A stretch of 6,584 bases of DNA from CANKBT01 sp038236005 (lineage in GTDB: Bacteria; Actinomycetota; Actinomycetes; Mycobacteriales; SCTD01), in assembly GCA_038236005.1 (NCBI GenBank), contig JBBSTI010000168.1, forward strand, positions 1 through 6,584, in the 5' to 3' direction. The translations under genes and the position numbers were made by a program. The notes beneath the pieces were generated by a model that had not been told where the DNA came from, did not search any database, and saw only the letters and a program-made list of their open reading frames with translations. Shown in pieces: positions 5,909-6,584 of this stretch. The first letter of the stretch is position 1. Each line of letters starts with the position of its first letter.

Positions 5909-5943
5909 AGATAAAAACTATCAGCGTCCTCTCAAGGTACGGT
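5909..5943. promoter_or_regulatory. Overlapping divergent promoters between the membrane protein and the globin
   Basis: On the minus strand TAGTTT (5920-5915) lies 6 nt before ATG 5908. On the plus strand TACGGT (5938-5943) lies 6 nt before ATG 5950. The two -10-like hexamers are 17 bp apart, so each occupies the -35 position of the other promoter, and neither has a consensus -35. A short inverted repeat GATA-aaaac-TATC (5910-5922) and a wider CTGAT/ATCAG pair (5900-5904, 5920-5924) overlap the minus -10. They are candidate regulator sites. Confidence 0.5.
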
Positions 5944-5949
5944 GTGACC

Positions 5950-6423
5950 ATGCTGCGAGACATCCAGGACCGCGCCGACGTCGCCGAGCTGGTCACGACC
6001 TTTTACCGGTCGGCCTTCCAGGACGACCTGATCGGGCCGATCTTCACCGACGTCGCCCACCTCGACCTCGATCGGCACCTGCCGATCATGTGCGACTTCT
6101 GGGAGACCGTGCTGTTTCGCGCCGGGGTCTACCACCGTAACGCGTTCGGGGTGCACGTCGACCTCGACGCGAAGGTGCGCCTGACCGGAGACCACTTCGA
6201 CCGCTGGCTCGAGCTCTGGACGGCGAACGTCGACGCACAGTTCTCGGGGGAGAAGGCCGAGCTGGCCAAGACCCAGGCCTCCCGGGTCGCCGCGTCGATC
6301 CACCGCAGGCTCCAGAACCGCTCGGGGGGCGCACCGTCCACCGTGCGGCAAGGCGATCGCCCGTCGTTGACCTTGGCGAACGACCCTGAAAGCACCTCGG
6401 AACCAGAAGGAGCCTCGCTGTGA
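5950..6423 (+). CDS. Group III truncated haemoglobin with C-terminal extension
   Basis: Group III truncated haemoglobins are small haem proteins linked to nitric oxide and peroxide chemistry. Family signatures are clear: DIQDRADVAELVTTFYRSAF (4-23, Tyr19 at B10), LIGPIFTDVA, HLPIMCDFWETVLFRAG (43-59, His43 near E7), the proximal His69 in YHRNAFGVHVDL, and HFDRWLELW (82-90, a Trp at G8). The globin core ends near residue 122. A polar, probably disordered tail of ~35 residues (from NRSGGAPSTV) follows and makes it longer than typical. The start is taken as ATG 5950, which lies 6 nt after TACGGT and lines up the B10 Tyr with Campylobacter Ctb Tyr19; GTG 5944 is an alternative, two codons longer. 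Neither has a Shine-Dalgarno. Its stop overlaps the ferredoxin GTG by 4 nt. Haem binding is secure; NO detoxification is family-based inference. Confidence 0.92.
   Translation: MLRDIQDRADVAELVTTFYRSAFQDDLIGPIFTDVAHLDLDRHLPIMCDFWETVLFRAGVYHRNAFGVHVDLDAKVRLTGDHFDRWLELWTANVDAQFSGEKAELAKTQASRVAASIHRRLQNRSGGAPSTVRQGDRPSLTLANDPESTSEPEGASL
6406..6412 (+). promoter_or_regulatory. Ribosome binding site GAAGGAG of the ferredoxin gene
   Basis: GAAGGAG lies inside the 3' end of the globin gene, 7 nt before GTG 6420. It fixes that GTG as the ferredoxin start and contrasts with the leaderless-looking starts elsewhere in the window. Confidence 0.8.
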
Positions 6424-6584
6424 CGTACGTGATCGCTGAGCCTTGCGTGGATGTCAAGGACAAGGCCTGCATCGAGGAGTGTCCTGTCGACTGCATCTAC
6501 GAGGGTGGGCGCTCGCTCTACATCCATCCCGACGAGTGCGTGGACTGCGGGGCCTGCGAACCGGTCTGCCCGGTGGAGGCGATC
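6420..6584 (+). CDS. fdxA: Seven-iron ferredoxin FdxA (3' end beyond the window)
   Basis: The first 55 codons of a 7Fe ferredoxin, an electron carrier holding one [3Fe-4S] and one [4Fe-4S] cluster; the complete protein is usually ~105-115 aa. It begins MTYVIAEPCVDVKDKACIEE. The cysteines match Azotobacter ferredoxin I with a one-residue offset: Cys9, 17 and 50 for the 3Fe cluster, Cys21, 40, 43 and 46 for the 4Fe cluster, and the free Cys at 25. The GTG at 6420 overlaps the globin stop as GTGA, and a good Shine-Dalgarno lies inside the globin gene, so the two are co-translated. Homologues in mycobacteria are induced by hypoxia and NO (DosR regulon). The coupling suggests that this ferredoxin may reduce the globin, but it may equally serve other redox enzymes under the same stress. 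Confidence 0.95.
   Translation, partial: MTYVIAEPCVDVKDKACIEECPVDCIYEGGRSLYIHPDECVDCGACEPVCPVEAI

Noticed and set aside
5932..6527. Minus-strand frames across the globin and ferredoxin
   Set aside because: They are antisense to two clear family members with conserved haem and cluster residues.

Overview
The window is GC-rich DNA, most likely from an actinomycete. Codons end mainly in G or C, the rhodanese fusion, Cys-containing winged-helix regulator and group III globin are of actinobacterial type, and several genes have a -10-like hexamer 5-6 nt before an ATG with no Shine-Dalgarno, the pattern of leaderless mRNAs. No rRNA, tRNA, CRISPR array or transposase gene was recognised.

Left part (1-2640), a scarred region. 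The window opens in the 5' end of a minus-strand gene that may encode a DUF222/HNH-type protein. About 570 bp without a credible gene follow. Next come two remnants of a fatty-acid activation and oxidation operon on the minus strand: the C-terminal part of an AMP-forming acyl-CoA ligase, overlapping by one base an acyl-CoA dehydrogenase gene that has a frameshift and has lost its 3' end. An AT-rich 41-bp imperfect inverted repeat sits at the point where the ligase loses homology.

Middle part (2647-4634), a compact persulfide-response operon on the minus strand. A CsoR/CstR-family repressor keeps both cysteines but lacks the copper-binding His, so it looks like a persulfide sensor (CstR type). 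It is followed by an MBL / inactive rhodanese / active rhodanese fusion of CstB architecture. A 57-aa Cys-rich protein with a GTG start lies 2 bp downstream. A perfect 20-bp palindrome, AGATACCCCTAGGGGTATCT, fills the spacer between a consensus TTGACA and a TAGGCT -10, which suggests direct repression by the first gene.

Right part (4683-6584), a probable nitric-oxide / Fe-S stress module. A winged-helix regulator with three C-terminal Cys (possible Fe-S sensor) and a five-helix membrane protein of unknown function are on the minus strand. Diverging from the membrane protein is a group III truncated haemoglobin whose stop overlaps the start of a seven-iron ferredoxin (FdxA, cut by the window end). 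The divergent start codons are about 41 bp apart, and the two predicted promoters overlap. Together the middle and right parts suggest a reactive-sulfur and reactive-nitrogen defence island. That joint role is inferred from neighbourhood and families.
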